A stretch of 64,000 nt of DNA. It comes from Planctomycetaceae bacterium. GTDB lineage: Bacteria > Planctomycetota > Phycisphaerae > Phycisphaerales > SM1A02. Under the pieces are notes generated by a model, which worked only from the letters and a program-made list of their open reading frames with translations, did not search any database and was not told the DNA's origin. Where the stretch lies: NCBI GenBank assembly GCA_947490615.1, contig CANLHK010000010.1, positions 62,001 through 126,000 on the forward strand, in the 5' to 3' direction. Position numbers and translations under genes: made by a program. Positions 28,080-38,600 of the stretch are shown here, in pieces (positions within the stretch are counted from its first letter, which is position 1; the number at the start of each line of letters is the position of its first letter).

Positions 28080-31000
28080 GGAATGTCCTTCGGTCGCTGC
28101 ATGGAACGGAATGGGTCAAGACGAAACGCGAGCGCGTAGCCCGCGGGTACGACAAACAGATTCAGGAGTGTCGACGAGACCAGCCCGCCGAGTACGACGA
28201 TGGCCAACGGCGCAAGCAACTCGCTGCCAGGTTTCCCTGCGGCCAATGCGATGGGAAGAAGCCCGAGTGTCGCAGTGAGCGCGGTCATCAGGATGGGCAC
28301 GAGTCGTTCAAGCGAGCCACGCAGGAGCGCTTCCTCGCGCGAGCACGACTCATGCGTCTCAAGATGCGCGTAGTGATTCACGAGGAGGATGCCATTGCGC
28401 ACGGCAATACCGAAGAGCGTCACGAAACCGACCATGCTCGCAATGGAGATGACGGGCGCCACGAAGCGCGCGTCGCCAAGACCGCACAAGGCCAGCGTGT
28501 TGCCCACGAGCGACGGTGACTCGGTGATGTAAATCGCCGCGATGCCACCGATGAGCGCGAGCGGAAGATTCAGCATGACCAACAGCGCGGTGCGCGTGCG
28601 TCCCGTTCCTGCGCGCAGCAGAAGGAACATGACGATCGCCACGACCACACCCATGGTCAGGATGGTGCGACTCGCCGACTGTTGCGCCTCGAATTGCCCA
28701 CCGTAGTGGACGGTGCAACCCGCGCGCTCCACAATCGGATCGACGCGCCCACGCACGGCCGACACCAAGTCGCCAAGGTTGTATCCCGCTGCGACATTGG
28801 TCGAGACGATTGCTTTGCGGCGCGCGTTTTCACGCGTGATCAGGTTGCTGGTGCGCTCAGGCGCAATGTCGGCGACCTCGCGCAACCGCACCGTCGCGCC
28901 TGCGGCTCCATGCAGGAGCAACTCACCGACCTGTTCAATGCGCGCGCGGTCTTCTTCGGCAAGACGCACCACAAGATCAAGACGGCGCGTGCCCGCGCCC
29001 GTCTCGGTGAGGTTCACCTCCGCGACCCTCTCGCCGTAGAGCGCCTGCTTCACCTGCACCGCCGCAGCGCCAGGCGTGAGTCCTGCGGCGGCGAGATCCT
29101 GGGCGCGATAGCGAATCGGAAGCGAAGTCACCAGCACTTCGCGGTTGGCGTTCACATCGCGAGTTCCATCGATGGCCCGAAGTTCGACCTCGATTTCCTT
29201 GGCGACGCGGCGCAGCGTCTCAAGATCATCACCAAACACATTGATCGCAATCGCCGCGGGTGTGCCTGAGAGAAGATGCGACAAGCGATGCTCGATCGGT
29301 TGCCCCACCATCGTCGTGATCCCTGGAACATTGCCGAGGATCCTGTCGATCTCCGCGCGCACCGCGTGTTGTGACGCGCCAGGCGCCATCGTCACTTCGA
29401 TCTCTGAACTGCTGACAGGCTCCGCGTGCTCGTCGCGCTCGGCACGCCCAGTGCGTCGCGTCACACTCAACACGCCATCGATCCCGATGAGCTGCCCTTC
29501 AACACCGTTGGCAAGGCGATCGCTTTCGACGAGCGAGGTTCCTGGTGGCGCCATGAGGAACACCGTGAAGGTCCCCTCGTTGAAGGCAGGAAGAAACGAG
29601 CTGCCAAAGTTCCACGCCAAGGCCAGTGACGCGACTGCCAGCCCAAGGGCGCCGCTCACGACGGCAACGCGTCGACGCAGCGCCGCACGAAGCAGCGGCT
29701 CATACCAACGCTTGAGCCAACGGACCAGCGGTCCATCGCCATGCACCGCGCTCCCAGCGGCGTTCGAGAAGAGCAACGCGCAGAGTGCGGGCGTGACCGA
29801 GAGCGCCACAAACAGCGACGCCAGAATCGACACGATGTAGGCGATCCCCAGTGGCTGGAAGAACCGCCCTTCGAGTCCCTTCAGGAACAAGAGCGGCACG
29901 AAGACCATGCAGATGATCACCGTCGCGAACACGACCGACGAGCGGATCTCGTTACTCGCGGAAAAAATCACCTCGACCGAAGTCCGCCGCGTTTCGACTG
30001 GAGCCGCCGCGTTCTCGCGCAGTCGCCGCAGCACATTCTCAACATCGATGATCGCGTCATCGACGAGTTCACCGATCGCAACCGCGAGGCCTCCGAGCGT
30101 CATCACATTGATCGAGAGTCCCAGCGCCCACAGCACCAGGAGCGCCACCGCCAGTGAGAGCGGAAGTGCGGTGAGCGTGATCACCGTCGCGCGGAAGTTC
30201 AGAAGGAACAGCACGAGCACGATGGCGACGATGATGCTCGCTTCGACCAGCACTCGCACGACATTGCCGACCGAGCGTTCGATGAAGCGCGAGGCGCGAA
30301 AGGGATCGCGGTTCAGGACGACGCCAGGAGGCAACGAGCGCTCGACGCCATCAAGCGCCTCATCAAGCGCGTCCGTCAGGGCGAGCGTGTTGGTCCCTGG
30401 CGACTTCTGCACACTCACCACCACGGCGGGAACGGCGCGATCGGCGGCGGTTCCGCGCTTGGATGCTGCGCCGAGCCGCACCGACGCGACATCGCCGATG
30501 GTGATCGGTGCACCTTCATCCATGCGCACGAGCGTGCGGGCGATGTCATCGACGCTGCGCACTCGCGCCAGCTGACGCACGGGCAATTCCTGGTGATCCA
30601 CATTGGCGAGGTAGCCCGCCGTTGCCGTGCTGTGCGCGCTGCGCGCGGCCTCGACGACTTCTTCGATGGAGATCCCGTGCAGTGCCAGTCGCTCCTGTCG
30701 AACCTCGACTTGAAACTGCGGCAATTCACCACCGATGGCGACCACTTGCGCCACACCAGGCACCGCGAGCAATCGATTGCGCAGCGTGAACTCCGCAAAC
30801 GACCGCAGTTCCAGCGGCGAAGTGCGGCCATCATCGGCACGCAGCGCGACGAGCATGACTTCACCTGTGATGCTCGTGACGGGCGTGATCTCCGCGTGCA
30901 CATCTGGTGGCAGCGCTTCGCGCACCGCTGCGAGTCGCTCGGAGACCAACTGCCGCGCGCGATAAAGATCGGTGCCCCAATCAAACTCCACCCAGACGAT

Positions 31001-31273
31001 CGCAAGACTCGTGGCACTCGCGCTGCGCACGCGCCGCGCACCCGCAAGTCCGTTCACTGCGGTCTCGATGGGAAAGGTGACGGACGACTCGACCTCGTCG
31101 GCGGCAAGGCCACCCGCTTCGGCCATGATCACGACCGTTGGCGCATTGAGCTCGGGAAACACATCCACGGGCATCTCGCGCAGCTTGAGCCCCGCGAACA
31201 ACGCGAGCAAACCCGCGACGGCGACGACCTGTGCAGCGTTACGCAGTGAGAAAGCAATCAAGCGAGAGAGCAT
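28076..31273 (-). CDS. CzcA/CusA-type heavy-metal efflux RND transporter
   Basis: A 1065-residue inner-membrane proton antiporter, usual length for HME-RND pumps that drive metal cations across the envelope through an adaptor and a TolC-like channel. It starts at the ATG 31273 (MLSRLIAFSLRNAAQV, first transmembrane helix). Family marks: PVDVFPELNAPTVVIMAE after helix 1, the porter repeats, the transmembrane proton-relay helix with AIGELVDDAIIDVENV, and a duplicate C-terminal half with VGFVTLFGIAVRNGILLVNH. The relay motif is not the DFG-type of classical CzcA, so metal specificity cannot be assigned. Gene order is adaptor, pump, His-rich lipoprotein with 1-bp gap and ATGA overlap. Confidence 0.95.
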   Translation of the reverse strand: MLSRLIAFSLRNAAQVVAVAGLLALFAGLKLREMPVDVFPELNAPTVVIMAEAGGLAADEVESSVTFPIETAVNGLAGARRVRSASATSLAIVWVEFDWGTDLYRARQLVSERLAAVREALPPDVHAEITPVTSITGEVMLVALRADDGRTSPLELRSFAEFTLRNRLLAVPGVAQVVAIGGELPQFQVEVRQERLALHGISIEEVVEAARSAHSTATAGYLANVDHQELPVRQLARVRSVDDIARTLVRMDEGAPITIGDVASVRLGAASKRGTAADRAVPAVVVSVQKSPGTNTLALTDALDEALDGVERSLPPGVVLNRDPFRASRFIERSVGNVVRVLVEASIIVAIVLVLFLLNFRATVITLTALPLSLAVALLVLWALGLSINVMTLGGLAVAIGELVDDAIIDVENVLRRLRENAAAPVETRRTSVEVIFSASNEIRSSVVFATVIICMVFVPLLFLKGLEGRFFQPLGIAYIVSILASLFVALSVTPALCALLFSNAAGSAVHGDGPLVRWLKRWYEPLLRAALRRRVAVVSGALGLAVASLALAWNFGSSFLPAFNEGTFTVFLMAPPGTSLVESDRLANGVEGQLIGIDGVLSVTRRTGRAERDEHAEPVSSSEIEVTMAPGASQHAVRAEIDRILGNVPGITTMVGQPIEHRLSHLLSGTPAAIAINVFGDDLETLRRVAKEIEVELRAIDGTRDVNANREVLVTSLPIRYRAQDLAAAGLTPGAAAVQVKQALYGERVAEVNLTETGAGTRRLDLVVRLAEEDRARIEQVGELLLHGAAGATVRLREVADIAPERTSNLITRENARRKAIVSTNVAAGYNLGDLVSAVRGRVDPIVERAGCTVHYGGQFEAQQSASRTILTMGVVVAIVMFLLLRAGTGRTRTALLVMLNLPLALIGGIAAIYITESPSLVGNTLALCGLGDARFVAPVISIASMVGFVTLFGIAVRNGILLVNHYAHLETHESCSREEALLRGSLERLVPILMTALTATLGLLPIALAAGKPGSELLAPLAIVVLGGLVSSTLLNLFVVPAGYALAFRLDPFRSMQRPKDIP

Positions 31274-31274
31274 G

Positions 31275-32618
31275 TCAGTCCTTGCCCTCGTGGAAGGTGC
31301 CGTCGGAGTGGAAGTGCCCACCCTTGGGAATGGATCCGCTCGTCGCGAGCAACAACTGGTAGTTCCCCGCGACGACGATCTCGTCGCCTTCCTTGACGCC
31401 GCTTTCGATGGCGACCCAGCGGCCGTCATCGACGCCGAGATCTGCCTCCATGCGAATCACCAGATCCGCGTTCTTGGGATCACGCCGAAACACGATGGGC
31501 GTCGCGCCATCGCGAACGACTGCCGCCAGCGGAATCGCGAGAGCCTCACCCGCACCCTCGAGCGTGACCTCGAGTGAGGCCGCCACACCCGCGCGTGCCC
31601 AGGACGCAAGAACCTCGGGTTGCACCACGACATCAATGGTGCGTCCATCAGGGTCGGCGGTGACGCCAAGTGCGAGCACGCCGACCATCGACTCGATCGC
31701 GACACCCGCGCTCGGCGCGACAATTGTGCACCGCAGTCCATCGCGCAGACGCCCAAGATCTCCCTGCAAAGCGCGCGCACGGAGTCGCACTTGTTCGGGC
31801 TGCACGATCGAAAGGACCTGCGCGGATTCTTCCGCCAGTCCGCCTTGCGTCACGAAGAGCGCCTCCACGACGCCAGGCGCGACCGCACAGACGGTGTACG
31901 AGCCATCGTCAGACTGCGCACAGGCGCTCACTGCGCGCAACGCGTCTTGTCGCGCGCGAAGCGTTCGCAGCGTCGACTGTGCCTGCTTCTCTTCGGCATC
32001 GAGTGACGCGTGCTTCTCCATCGCGTCCGCCAACTCGGCCTGCGTCTCGATGAGCGCCGCGCGTGCCTCGGTGTATTGCGAAGCTCTCCCACCACCGGCG
32101 GCGCGCAGTTCATCGAGTTGCGCGATGCGCTGCTTCCACAGCGCGACTTGTTCGGAGCGACTCTTGGCATGCTCCGCGTGCGCGACGCGCAAGGACTCCA
32201 TCGACGCGACCTTGGCCTCGGTCGCGAGGATCTCTTCGAACAATCCGCGCCACGACGGTGCGTCAAGGCGATAGAGCGGTGTGCCAACCTCAACGCGTTG
32301 ATACTGCGTCACCAGCAGCTCCGCGCGCCCGCCAAGCGGCGCGTGGTATTCACGGCGCGCAGTCGGAGTCAGCTCGAAACGCCCAGGAATGCGCAGAGTG
32401 CGGGCCACATCGCGTCGCTCCACGCGTGCGAAGGTGATGCCGAGATTGCGGCGCACCGCATCGGGAATGTCGACGCGGTTGGTGATGGGCGCAGCCTCGT
32501 TGGTCGCAGCCGCCGCGTCGGGTTTGACGCCATTCTTGGCATCCCCACGCCCACACGCAGTGAGCGCGAGCAGGCAAAGAAGCGAAGCGAGCATTGCGTG
32601 ACGCAGGAAACAGTTCAT
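31275..32618 (-). CDS. periplasmic adaptor (membrane fusion) lipoprotein of efflux pump, CzcB-like
   Basis: A 447-residue predicted lipoprotein (LTAC lipobox, Cys about 22). Layout: beta-barrel and lipoyl-like segments (TPLYRLDAPSW near 118), a long coiled-coil hairpin (about 130-230, with EARAALIETQAELADAMEKH), the returning lipoyl half (YTVCAVAPGVVEALFVTQGG), then a barrel and membrane-proximal domain ending VAIESGVKEGDEIVVAGNYQLL. The last residues GGHFHSDGTFHEG add possible metal ligands. It links the RND pump to the outer-membrane channel. The start has AAGGAA seven bases upstream and overlaps the upstream gene by ATGA. Confidence 0.93.
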   Translation of the reverse strand: MNCFLRHAMLASLLCLLALTACGRGDAKNGVKPDAAAATNEAAPITNRVDIPDAVRRNLGITFARVERRDVARTLRIPGRFELTPTARREYHAPLGGRAELLVTQYQRVEVGTPLYRLDAPSWRGLFEEILATEAKVASMESLRVAHAEHAKSRSEQVALWKQRIAQLDELRAAGGGRASQYTEARAALIETQAELADAMEKHASLDAEEKQAQSTLRTLRARQDALRAVSACAQSDDGSYTVCAVAPGVVEALFVTQGGLAEESAQVLSIVQPEQVRLRARALQGDLGRLRDGLRCTIVAPSAGVAIESMVGVLALGVTADPDGRTIDVVVQPEVLASWARAGVAASLEVTLEGAGEALAIPLAAVVRDGATPIVFRRDPKNADLVIRMEADLGVDDGRWVAIESGVKEGDEIVVAGNYQLLLATSGSIPKGGHFHSDGTFHEGKD

Positions 32619-33985
32619 GGAGTAGTTCCTTCCGCGCGACGAGCCGGCGTCACCGGCCCCGCGAGTTCTTCAAGGTCGATTCCTGCCAGCGCGTCGTCGC
32701 GACACGCCGCCGTGAGCAGTCGCCGCGCTTCGTCCTGCTGTTTCATGCTCTCAAGAAGCAGCAGCGTGTCGACCTCGCCAAGGCGAGCGACTTCCTTTGA
32801 CTCTGCGTATTGCGTGCTGACCAGCGGCAACAGCGTTGTTTCGATCATCCCGCGTTGGGCCCGCGCTGCGGCGCGGCGCGACTGGGCCGCGGTCAATTCG
32901 CCCAACACGCGCTCGAGCTCCGCTTCCGTCTGGCCGCGCGCGGTTTCCCGCGCTGCGTCAGCCTCGGCGATTCCTTGGCGATTGCCGCTGAAGATCGGAA
33001 GCGTCACGCCCACGCCGAGCACCGCTTGCCTGTCGCCATCTTGCTCACCAAATCCAGGTGCGAGAAAGAGGTCAGGCCACTGCGCACGAATCTCCAACGC
33101 GAGTCGTTGCTCGGCGACCTCGTACTGCGCGTACGCAAGCAGCAACGATGGATTCGCGCTTTCGGCTCGCGCCAGCAACGACGCGTCGTCGTCCTTGGCA
33201 AAGCCCTCTGCACACGCGAAGCCACTTCGGAAGTCTGCTTCGATTGAACCTTCGCTGCGAGGCGCAAGTCCGAGGAGCGCTTCCATCTCCTGACTGACGC
33301 GCCGAATCTCCGCACCGCGCGCCGCCAACGCGACCTCAAGCTTGGCGCGCTCGATGTGGAGGAGCCGTGCCTCGATGCGCGGAAGTTCACCCGCGACCTC
33401 CATGTGCTCGACAATGGTGAGCACTTGGCCCACGCGCTCAAGATGCTCGCGCGCAGCAGAGAGATCCGCCGTCAGCGCAACCCCGCGAATCCAGAGGCGT
33501 CGCACTTGCGCCACCACACGCCACTCGTCCCGCGCGACACGCGCGAGTTCTGCGCGATGCTCCGCAGAGGCCGTCGCGCGTTCGAGTTCGAGTCGACCTG
33601 AGAGTGGCAGCGTCAACGCGAAGGACGCAAGCGCCTCCACTCCACCCGACACGCCGCCAATCACCTGCGAGAGATCCACGCCAAGCGTCGGATCGGTCCA
33701 GAGTCCTGCGTTGTCCGCGGTGGCCCGAGTGACGCCCGCCTCGAGGCGCGCAGCGCGCAACTCGCGATTGAAGACGAGCGCGATGACTTCGGCTTCCCGC
33801 AGCGAAAGCCCATCGGAAGCCTGGAATCCGTCGAGCGCGAAGGAAGGCTCATCCACTGTCCGCGCGAGAAACGCGCGACGCGCCGATGCTGCGTCGAGCG
33901 GCTTCGCTTCGTAGGTCGTACACGCGGAAAGCAGCGTCATTGCTGCAATCACCGCTGCAACCACACTGGTCTTGTGCTTCATCAT
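32615..33985 (-). CDS. TolC-family outer-membrane efflux channel, CzcC-like
   Basis: A 456-residue predicted lipoprotein (LSAC, Cys about 22). Two outer-membrane-efflux repeats of long Ala/Glu/Arg-rich helices (about 90-260 and 280-440), the second with VGVTLPIFSGNRQGIAEADAARE, as expected for TolC/CzcC proteins that trimerise into a channel-tunnel. It overlaps the adaptor gene by ATGA. The first gene of the operon, encoding a His-rich protein, lies 64 bp upstream. Confidence 0.93.
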   Translation of the reverse strand: MMKHKTSVVAAVIAAMTLLSACTTYEAKPLDAASARRAFLARTVDEPSFALDGFQASDGLSLREAEVIALVFNRELRAARLEAGVTRATADNAGLWTDPTLGVDLSQVIGGVSGGVEALASFALTLPLSGRLELERATASAEHRAELARVARDEWRVVAQVRRLWIRGVALTADLSAAREHLERVGQVLTIVEHMEVAGELPRIEARLLHIERAKLEVALAARGAEIRRVSQEMEALLGLAPRSEGSIEADFRSGFACAEGFAKDDDASLLARAESANPSLLLAYAQYEVAEQRLALEIRAQWPDLFLAPGFGEQDGDRQAVLGVGVTLPIFSGNRQGIAEADAARETARGQTEAELERVLGELTAAQSRRAAARAQRGMIETTLLPLVSTQYAESKEVARLGEVDTLLLLESMKQQDEARRLLTAACRDDALAGIDLEELAGPVTPARRAEGTTP

Positions 33986-34049
33986 GAAGTGGGCTCGCTG
34001 TCGTTGGAGGAATGGACAACCGTTGCGACATGCGCACGGCGTCTTCCAC

Positions 34050-34568
34050 CTAGATCAGGAGCCGCGTCATCGCGCGCGATCGAACTTGGTCGGTCGCATG
34101 CCAGAGGTCGTGCCACGGTGCTGCTTGCACTGCGAGCGTGTGCTTCGCATTCGCGAGCCCCACCTCGACCGTGGTGATCGCCCATGGAATTTGCGTCCAC
34201 AAGCGCCACTCGCCAAGCCGCAGTTCGGCACGCGCACGAGGTGAACTCGTGTCGTCAGGTAACGCGACATGGAAATGGCAACCGCACGGATCCGCGTCCG
34301 CGCCAAGTTCGTGCGTCGCGCTGGCGATCAACTGGAAAACTTTGGTGCTCTGCACCTCGTGATGCCGCGCGTCATGCGCGTGGCAATGCGTCGTGCCATC
34401 GGCATGCGCATGCGCATGCGAGTGCGACTGCGAGTGTTCCGCCGCGCAGCGCGAGTGCCGATCGTCCGCACCTGCCGCGATGCAAAGCACACTGCCTGGC
34501 GACATGCCCGCGAACACCTGCGCGAGCAGAAGCAGTGGAAGCATGAGGCGTGTGACGAAGGTGCGCAT
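34050..34568 (-). CDS. His-rich exported protein at head of efflux operon
   Basis: A 172-residue protein from ATG 34568; an upstream TTG in frame is less likely. N-terminal hydrophobic segment (MRTFVTRLMLPLLLLAQVFAG) predicts export. Residues about 45-75 are a dense His/Cys metal-ligand stretch (HSQSHSHAHAHADG, THCHAHDARHH), followed by CGCHFH and a C-terminal region with several Trp residues. Position at the head of the CzcCBA-type operon suggests a periplasmic metal chaperone or buffer. I do not recognise a family; the second half could be a small beta domain. Confidence 0.8.
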   Translation of the reverse strand: MRTFVTRLMLPLLLLAQVFAGMSPGSVLCIAAGADDRHSRCAAEHSQSHSHAHAHADGTTHCHAHDARHHEVQSTKVFQLIASATHELGADADPCGCHFHVALPDDTSSPRARAELRLGEWRLWTQIPWAITTVEVGLANAKHTLAVQAAPWHDLWHATDQVRSRAMTRLLI

Positions 34569-34607
34569 GAAGAGGGTGGACCGTGGCAAGGCCGCGGACA
34601 GTGATCG

Positions 34608-34613
34608 GCAGCG
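34608..34613 (-). promoter_or_regulatory. candidate -10 box (TAGGAT) for efflux operon
   Basis: TAGGAT on the minus strand lies 39 bp upstream of the first gene of the efflux operon. The same hexamer appears on the plus strand at 34687-34692 before the divergent gene. Confidence 0.3.
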
Positions 34614-34686
34614 GAAATCCTATCGTGCCAAAAGGAATGCAAGACGAGCCGAGCCTCCCATCAAGACGCGAATAACTCGAAAGAAG

Positions 34687-34692
34687 TAGGAT
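34687..34692 (+). promoter_or_regulatory. candidate -10 box (TAGGAT) for leaderless start at 34700
   Basis: TAGGAT ends 7 nt before the ATG at 34700. Confidence 0.4.
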
Positions 34693-34699
34693 CGAACCC

Positions 34700-34927
34700 A
34701 TGCCCACCTGCAACATTGACCAGCAAGGAAAGACCATCCGCTTTGTGCTCGGTGCGCTCGTGGAAGCCGTTGGCCTGCTCCTCGGCGTGCTCTGGTTCCT
34801 CGATTGGGTACCAAGCTGGGTCATTTGGCCCGCTGTGGGAGTTTGGATCGTGGGGATCTCCCTCCTTGTGCAAGCTCTCCTCGGCTGGTGCGCGGCTCGA
34901 GCCATCGGCATCGACACACCGCGTTGA
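34700..34927 (+). CDS. small membrane protein, DUF2892/YgaP-transmembrane-like
   Basis: A 75-residue protein with two membrane helices (FVLGALVEAVGLLLGVLWFL and VGVWIVGISLLVQALLGWC). The N-terminal MPTCNIDQQGKTIRF and the second-helix ending CAARAIGI fit the DUF2892 pattern, in which a cysteine near the N-terminus and a C-x-x-x-x-x-GI ending recur. Such domains follow rhodanese modules in YgaP-like proteins or stand alone. Divergent from the metal-efflux operon, 131 bp apart; shared regulation is possible. Confidence 0.75.
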   Translation: MPTCNIDQQGKTIRFVLGALVEAVGLLLGVLWFLDWVPSWVIWPAVGVWIVGISLLVQALLGWCAARAIGIDTPR

Positions 34928-34979
34928 TGCAGCCGAGATTCTGCTCGGATTCAGCGTTGAATCACGGTCGCTGAATCGA

Positions 34980-34985
34980 CATACT
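34980..34985 (+). promoter_or_regulatory. candidate -10 box (CATACT) for leaderless start at 34993
   Basis: CATACT ends 7 nt before the sigma-factor ATG; the FkbM-type gene has the same hexamer at the same spacing. Confidence 0.45.
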
Positions 34986-34992
34986 CCTGCAG

Positions 34993-35607
34993 ATGCCCGA
35001 CAGCATGTTGGCGCCCACGGAAGACTTGACGACGCTGCTCAACGCAGCCGCTGAGGGTGGCGCTGCCGAGATTGACCGCTTGTGGGCCGCGATCCATGGT
35101 GACATGCAGGAGATGGCGCGCCGCGCCTGCGCCTCGGAAGGTCAGCGATGGCAGTTGCAACCGACGATGCTCGTCAACGAGCTCTTTCTCAAGATGTTTG
35201 GACCCGAAGTCGCGCACACGAGTTGGGATGACCGTCAGCATTTCTGGGGATCGGTCGGACGGGCGATGGGTCAGTTTCTCATCGACCTTGCCCGCAGGGA
35301 CTCCCGTGCGGTTCGCGGCGGAAATCGCCAGCGCATCCCCATTGCCGTGATCGCGGGAGAACTTGAGGATGCGACCCGCGCCCTGTCGCCCGACGCCATC
35401 GCCGCGCTCGAAGCCCTGAACGAGCTCGACCTCGAATCACCTGAGACAGCACTGGTTGCGCGCATGCGGTTTCTCAATGGCTTCTCCATCGAGGAGACCG
35501 CCACGCTGCTCGGGATCGCGCCACGGACGGTGAGCAAGCGATGGAATTTTGCGCGCGCGTGGTTACGGCGTGCGATCGACGAGGCGATTCAGCGCATGGA
35601 GAGGTGA
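34993..35607 (+). CDS. ECF-type RNA polymerase sigma factor (planctomycete type)
   Basis: A 204-residue sigma-70-family factor. Region 2 lies about residues 25-100 (DRLWAAIHGDMQEMARRAC, QPTMLVNELFLKMF, HFWGSVGRAMGQFLIDLARR) and region 4 about 145-195 (FLNGFSIEETATLLGIAPRTVSKRWNFARAWLRR), the helix-turn-helix that reads the -35 element. The variant region 2 is typical of ECF factors that planctomycetes encode beside Ser/Thr kinases, and the next gene, 41 bp on, is such a kinase. No anti-sigma factor is adjacent, so kinase-linked control is plausible. Confidence 0.9.
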   Translation: MPDSMLAPTEDLTTLLNAAAEGGAAEIDRLWAAIHGDMQEMARRACASEGQRWQLQPTMLVNELFLKMFGPEVAHTSWDDRQHFWGSVGRAMGQFLIDLARRDSRAVRGGNRQRIPIAVIAGELEDATRALSPDAIAALEALNELDLESPETALVARMRFLNGFSIEETATLLGIAPRTVSKRWNFARAWLRRAIDEAIQRMER

Positions 35608-35648
35608 CCGCGTGCAAGGCGCACGGTCAGCGTCCAACCGAGCCGCCG

Positions 35649-38600
35649 ATGCAGACACCCACCAACGGCACAACCACACCGTCGTCGGTTCGACAACAGT
35701 CCACCGAGGATCTGTTCGAACTCGTGCGGCAGCTTCCAACCGACGAGCGTGAGGCTGCCATCGACGCGGCGAGCAGCGATCCGTGGGTGCGCGCCGAAGT
35801 GCTATCGCTGCTTGGGTTTGACGGCGGCACCGTGGTCACGCGCGGTGAGCGACGCGAGCGACGCTTCGATGCGGAGTCGTGCATCGGCCTCTCCTTCGGC
35901 GGCTTCACCTTGCAAGAAGTGATCGGTGTCGGTGGGATGGGCACCGTCTTCGCCGCCGAGCAAGAATCACCCGCGCGCGCCATCGCGGTGAAGGTGCTGC
36001 ACTCGGCCATCGCGCGACCGACGACGCTCGCGCGCTTTCGCAAGGAGTCGGAGTTCCTTGCGAAGCTCGATCATCCAAACATCGCGCGCGTGATCGCCGC
36101 TGGCACGCTTTCGATGCCACGCGATGGACGGGCGCGGCCGTACTTCGCGATGGAGCTCGTGGAGGGCGGGCGTTCGATCACGCGCTGGGCGCGAGAGACG
36201 CACGCCTCACGCGAAGCCATCGTGCGCGCCTTCGCCACTGCTTGTGACGCTGTGGGCTCAGGCCATCGGCGCGGCATTGCGCACCTCGATCTGAAGCCTG
36301 GCAATGTGCTGGTGTCCTTGAGCGGCGACATCAAAGTCATCGACTACGGAATCGCGCGCTCGGTCACTCGCACGCGAGAAGACGAAAAGTCTCGCGCGAC
36401 GACGACGGCCACCGCGGATCGCGACGCGTCCATCGATGCTGGTTTCGCAGGCACGCCGCAGTACATGAGCCCTGAGCAATTCGCACGCGATGATGCGGTC
36501 GTCGATTCGCGCGCCGATGTCTATGCACTGGGCATGATCCTCTACGAGTTGCTCACGCACCGACTCCCCTACGACACGCGCGGCATGACCTTGTCGGAGT
36601 CGACCGAACTCGCGCGCCACACTGCGCCGACGCCGCTGCGACGCCTCGACTCGACACTTCCACGCGACCTTGAGGCGATCACGCTCAAGAGTCTCGCCAA
36701 GAATCCACATGCGCGGTACGGCTCCGCCTCGGAGCTCGGCGATGATCTTCGGCGCTGGCTCGCGGACGAACCTGTCGTTGCTGGACCGCCGCGCGCAGTC
36801 GACGCTGCGCTGCGTCTGGTGCGGCGCAATCCGCTGTTGGCGTTCTTCTCGGTGACCACGGTCCTCGCGGTGGCCGTTGGCGTGGTGGTCTCAGCGTGGT
36901 ATGCGAGACAGACGGCTGATGCGGAAACTCGGCTGTTCTACAACACAGCAGTCTACGACCTGAAAGTGGCTGACCTCGCGGGAGACAATCAAGCCACGGT
37001 GGATACCCACCTTCGCAAAGTGCCCGACACGATGCAGCAATGGGAGTGGCGACACCTCCGCACGCGCGGGCCAAGCACCGAAATCTTCGCGCGCACTCCC
37101 TCGGAGTCTCTGTCCGTCGCCGCGAGTGACGACTCAAACGAAGTCATCGCGGGCGTCACGGGGGGAGACCTGTTGATCGCCGATTGCGCAAGGATCCGCG
37201 CTCCTGAGCGGCGCGACCTTCGATCGTTTTTCGACGCGCCCATCTCGGCGCACTTTCTCTCGGTGGCGCCCGCGGACAGCGGACGCACCGTCCTCCTCTG
37301 TACTGGCGAAGGCAAGCTTCTGTCGCTCCATCGCGATACGAACACCGCCTACACCCTGCTTGCCAGTGGTGCACGATGCGCCATCGTGTCGGGCTCGCTC
37401 ATCGCCGTTGGTCGCAACGACGGAACCGCCTGCTTGGTGGATAGCGTGGCGGGTGGCGTCATCGCTGAGTGCCCGCCCTCGACTCCAACCGATGATGTCT
37501 GCCTAGCGAAACAGGGGCGCGCAGCGTTGTTCAGCCTGACCGATGGTCGACTTCGCTACATCGACATCGACCCCGACGCACGCACGGTTCGCGAGCGTTG
37601 GCTCACCACTCCGCGCGACACGACCTCGCGCGCGGCGGCGATTTCACCCGATGGCAGCACGGTCATCGCCAGCTGGCGCGATGGCAGCATCACCCGACAC
37701 GATTCGAAGACGGGCGCGACACTCGCCACGAAAGACCTCTCGGGCGGCACGGTCTACGACCTCGCGATCTCGCCGGACAACCACACGGTGGCCGTGAGCA
37801 GTTGGGCGCGCACCATTCGTGTCGTCGACGCCACCACGCTCAAGGTCGTCAACAAACTCGCGGGGACCGATGCACCCGTCTGGGGGATTGACTTCACCCG
37901 TGATGGAACGCGTCTGGTCGGTCGAATGACGCCGCGCCTCGCTCGCCATGGTGGCGCGCCCGCGCACGAGGACTACATCGGCGCTTGGAACTTCGACGAG
38001 CCCGCACCTGCAACGGTGACGCGCGATCTCCACGCCACGCTTCGGACCGCGACGCATGGACCAACGCCAGGGCTCTTCACCGCCGTCACCAGTGCCAACG
38101 ATCTGATCGAGTTTGACGCGGGCGCGCCCAACGACGCGCCACGAGTACACACGACGCTCTCGGAGAGCGCGAGCATGGTGACGCGATCCAACGGATGGAT
38201 CATCGTGGGTTCCACCGCAGGTTCCGTCGAAGCACTGCGATTCGAAGAGGGCGCGACGCAAGTGACCAGCGCCTGGCGCGTCAATGTCCATCCCAACGCC
38301 ATCAGTGGACTCGCGATCAGTCCTGATGAACGCTCCATCGCCGTCGGTGATGACCGCAATCATGTGGCAATGCTCGACCTCAGCAACGGCGCGCAGCGTT
38401 GGCGCGCCGACATTCCACCGCAGCACCACCGTTCGTGGAGAGGCGGCGTTCGCCAACCGATCTTCCTCGACGACGGCGCCTCGATCTTCTTTGCGACTTG
38501 CCTTCCTGAAGCTCCCTACCAGATCTATCACACGATGAGTGGGAATCTCGGCAACAGCCGATCCCTCGGCAGCAACGGCACGCTTGAATGGGAGTCGGGC

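Noticed and set aside
34569-34640. Sigma-54 promoter (TTGGCAC) before the efflux operon
   Set aside because: TTGGCAC is present on the minus strand but the required GC element about 10 bp further is not.
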